This document shows positions 4,645 to 5,655 of a stretch of 5,655 bases of DNA, in pieces. The DNA lies in assembly GCA_024697705.1 (NCBI GenBank), contig JAILFF010000282.1, forward strand, positions 1 through 5,655, written 5' to 3'. The notes beneath the pieces are model-generated. The model did no database searches. It saw only the letters and a program-made list of their open reading frames with translations, and was not told the origin of the DNA. This stretch comes from Ruminococcus sp. (GTDB taxonomy: Bacteria; Bacillota; Clostridia; Oscillospirales; Ruminococcaceae). The translations under genes and the position numbers were made by a program. The stretch's first letter is position 1. Each line of letters starts with the position of its first letter.

Positions 4645-5073
4645 GGTATGAGCGCGAAAGAAGCCGACGAGCTTATGTGGCTGATGAACGAGAAAATGCT
4701 TCTGACCGTTGCGAAGCCGTTTCTGCACATGGTCGGAAAAAGCTATCTGAAAAGCTTCCGTCGGAAAGCCGCGGAGCATGAAAAACGGCAGAAGAACGGT
4801 CTACATCCGTTTGACTGGGAGATCGCGTTTCGGAATATCGACGATAACAGCTTCGAAATCGATATAACCAAATGCGGCTTTATCGCCTTTGCCGGGCGCT
4901 TCGGCGCGGAGGGTATGCTCCCCGGGATATGCAGCGTGGATTACATGATCTCGCACTATATGGGCAACGGTTTCAGGCGCACCATGACCCTCGGACACGG
5001 AGACCGCTGCTGCGACTGCCATTATGAGCTTACGGGAAAATGCCCCATAAGACCGCCCGAGGGCGAACGCTGA
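4594..5073 (+). CDS. ATC hydrolase family protein (L-2-amino-thiazoline-4-carboxylic acid hydrolase-like), apparently N-terminally truncated
   Basis: The C-terminal half matches the ATC hydrolase family (Pfam PF14196) as I recall it: FEIDITKCGFIAF, then GICSVDYMISHYMG, then RTMTLGHGDRCCDCHYE, with the family CCD motif. Named members open the thiazoline ring of ATC on the way to cysteine, but most family members are uncharacterised, so the substrate is unknown. Here the protein is at most 159 residues from GTG 4594, against roughly 200 or more for relatives as I remember them. The first 18 codons lie within the right arm of the MITE-like element. Other starts are ATG 4618 (151 residues) and ATG 4648 (141 residues, MSAKEADEL); none has a Shine-Dalgarno sequence at good spacing. 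The missing N-terminal segment is not found before the element. It may be a remnant rather than a working gene. It converges with the ABC transporter gene downstream. Confidence 0.7.
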   Translation: MNFSLEIFMQIFSWIAIGMSAKEADELMWLMNEKMLLTVAKPFLHMVGKSYLKSFRRKAAEHEKRQKNGLHPFDWEIAFRNIDDNSFEIDITKCGFIAFAGRFGAEGMLPGICSVDYMISHYMGNGFRRTMTLGHGDRCCDCHYELTGKCPIRPPEGER

Positions 5074-5117
5074 CAGACCGGCAGTCTTGTGGGAACCTTG
5101 AACGATCGGGAAGTATC

Positions 5118-5655
5118 CTACGACAGCTTCCAGCACCCCGCTGTCTGCTGTTCGTTCCACTGCGCAGCGTATCTCCCGCCGAGCCGCAAAAGCTCTTCAT
5201 GCGTGCCCTGCTCGGTGATCTTTCCGCCGTCGAGCACGATAATATTGTCAAGTCCCATGACTGACTGCAACCTGTGCGCTATCACGAGCACTGTTTTGTT
5301 CTTCACAAGCTCGTCGATGGCGCGCTGTATCAGCACTTCGTTTTCGGGGTCGAGGCTCGCGGTGGCTTCGTCAAGGAAAACGATAGGCGCGTCGGAGAGT
5401 ATCGCACGCGCTATGGAAATGCGCTGCTTCTCGCCGCCCGAAAGCGTTGAACCGCCCTCGCCGATCATGGTATCATAGCCCTCGGGCAGCGACATGATGA
5501 AATCGTGGCAGGCGGCGGCTTTCGCGGCGCGGACTATCTCCTCACGGGTCGCGTCGGGCTTTCCGATACGGATATTCTCCTCAATAGTGTCGCGGAAAAG
5601 GTAAACGTCCTGAAACACCATGCTTATCTTTGAAAGCAAATGCTCCTGCGTCATA
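5118..5655 (-). CDS. ABC exporter ATP-binding domain, C-terminal end (partial at window end)
   Basis: The frame is open to the right edge of the window, so its start and any membrane domain lie beyond 5655; the ATG at 5654 is internal. The 178 visible residues hold most of the nucleotide-binding domain: the Q-loop glutamine (residue 15 in SMVFQDVYLF), the signature LSGGEKQR (71-78), Walker B IVFLDEATASLD (91-102, catalytic E96), and the H-loop histidine (127 in VIAHRL). Walker A is outside. The segment after the Q-loop (FRDTIEENI) and the tail after the H-loop (GTHEELLRLGGRYAAQW) are typical of MsbA/LmrA-type exporters whose ATPase is fused behind six membrane helices. Such proteins export drugs, lipids or peptides, and the cargo cannot be told here. 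All visible motifs are intact. It ends 44 bp from the convergent ATC-hydrolase-like gene, with no clear terminator between them. Confidence 0.93.
   Translation of the reverse strand, partial: MTQEHLLSKISMVFQDVYLFRDTIEENIRIGKPDATREEIVRAAKAAACHDFIMSLPEGYDTMIGEGGSTLSGGEKQRISIARAILSDAPIVFLDEATASLDPENEVLIQRAIDELVKNKTVLVIAHRLQSVMGLDNIIVLDGGKITEQGTHEELLRLGGRYAAQWNEQQTAGCWKLS

Overview
The window looks like chromosomal DNA of a clostridial Firmicute, most likely Ruminococcus or a close relative in the Oscillospiraceae. The reasons are strong AGGAGG-type ribosome binding sites, a type I-C CRISPR module, an ECF sigma factor with a long C-terminal extension, a near-consensus cre-like palindrome and an ATC-hydrolase-like gene. 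The taxonomic call is inference from gene style, not from a marker gene.

Bases 1-1748 (+ strand) are the adaptation end of a type I-C CRISPR-Cas locus: the last 37 codons of cas4, cas1 (overlapping cas4 by ATGA), cas2 (9 bp later), a leader of about 150 bp with two inverted repeats, and a very short array of three repeats and two spacers. The repeat folds into a 7-bp stem followed by exactly 11 nt, which fits Cas5d processing to an 11-nt handle. The interference genes (cas3, cas5, cas8c, cas7) would lie upstream of the window. The leader-proximal repeat carries one extra C.

Bases 1775-3133 (- strand) hold an ECF sigma factor gene. Regions 2 and 4 are in one frame but separated by an in-frame TAA, and region 4 runs into a C-terminal domain of about 256 residues that I do not recognise by name. 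That domain has its own internal Shine-Dalgarno sequence and ATG. Upstream of the gene lie a possible ECF-type autoregulatory promoter and a cre-like palindrome. A hairpin after the stop is a likely terminator and separates the gene from the convergent CRISPR array.

Bases 3151-4121 (- strand) hold a broken gene for a zinc-finger-like clostridial hypothetical protein. It can be followed through three reading frames (two frameshifts) to a convincing C-terminus at 3151.

Bases 4122-4593 have no convincing gene but are rich in symmetry: an 80-bp nested hairpin, a 22-bp near-palindrome, and the first part of a 161-bp element with 51/52-nt imperfect inverted arms (4484-4644) that looks like a MITE. 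The right arm runs into the 5' end of an ATC-hydrolase-like ORF (to 5073, + strand), which therefore seems to have lost its normal N-terminus. Bases 5118-5655 (- strand) are the C-terminal ATPase part of an ABC exporter that runs off the window.

The CRISPR and ABC genes look intact as far as they can be seen, whereas the three genes between them are all interrupted or truncated. Either this is a decaying accessory segment or the assembly contains errors. The most interesting items are the split sigma factor with a possible separately translated C-terminal domain, the MITE-like element next to the ATC-hydrolase gene, and the structured CRISPR leader with its odd first repeat.
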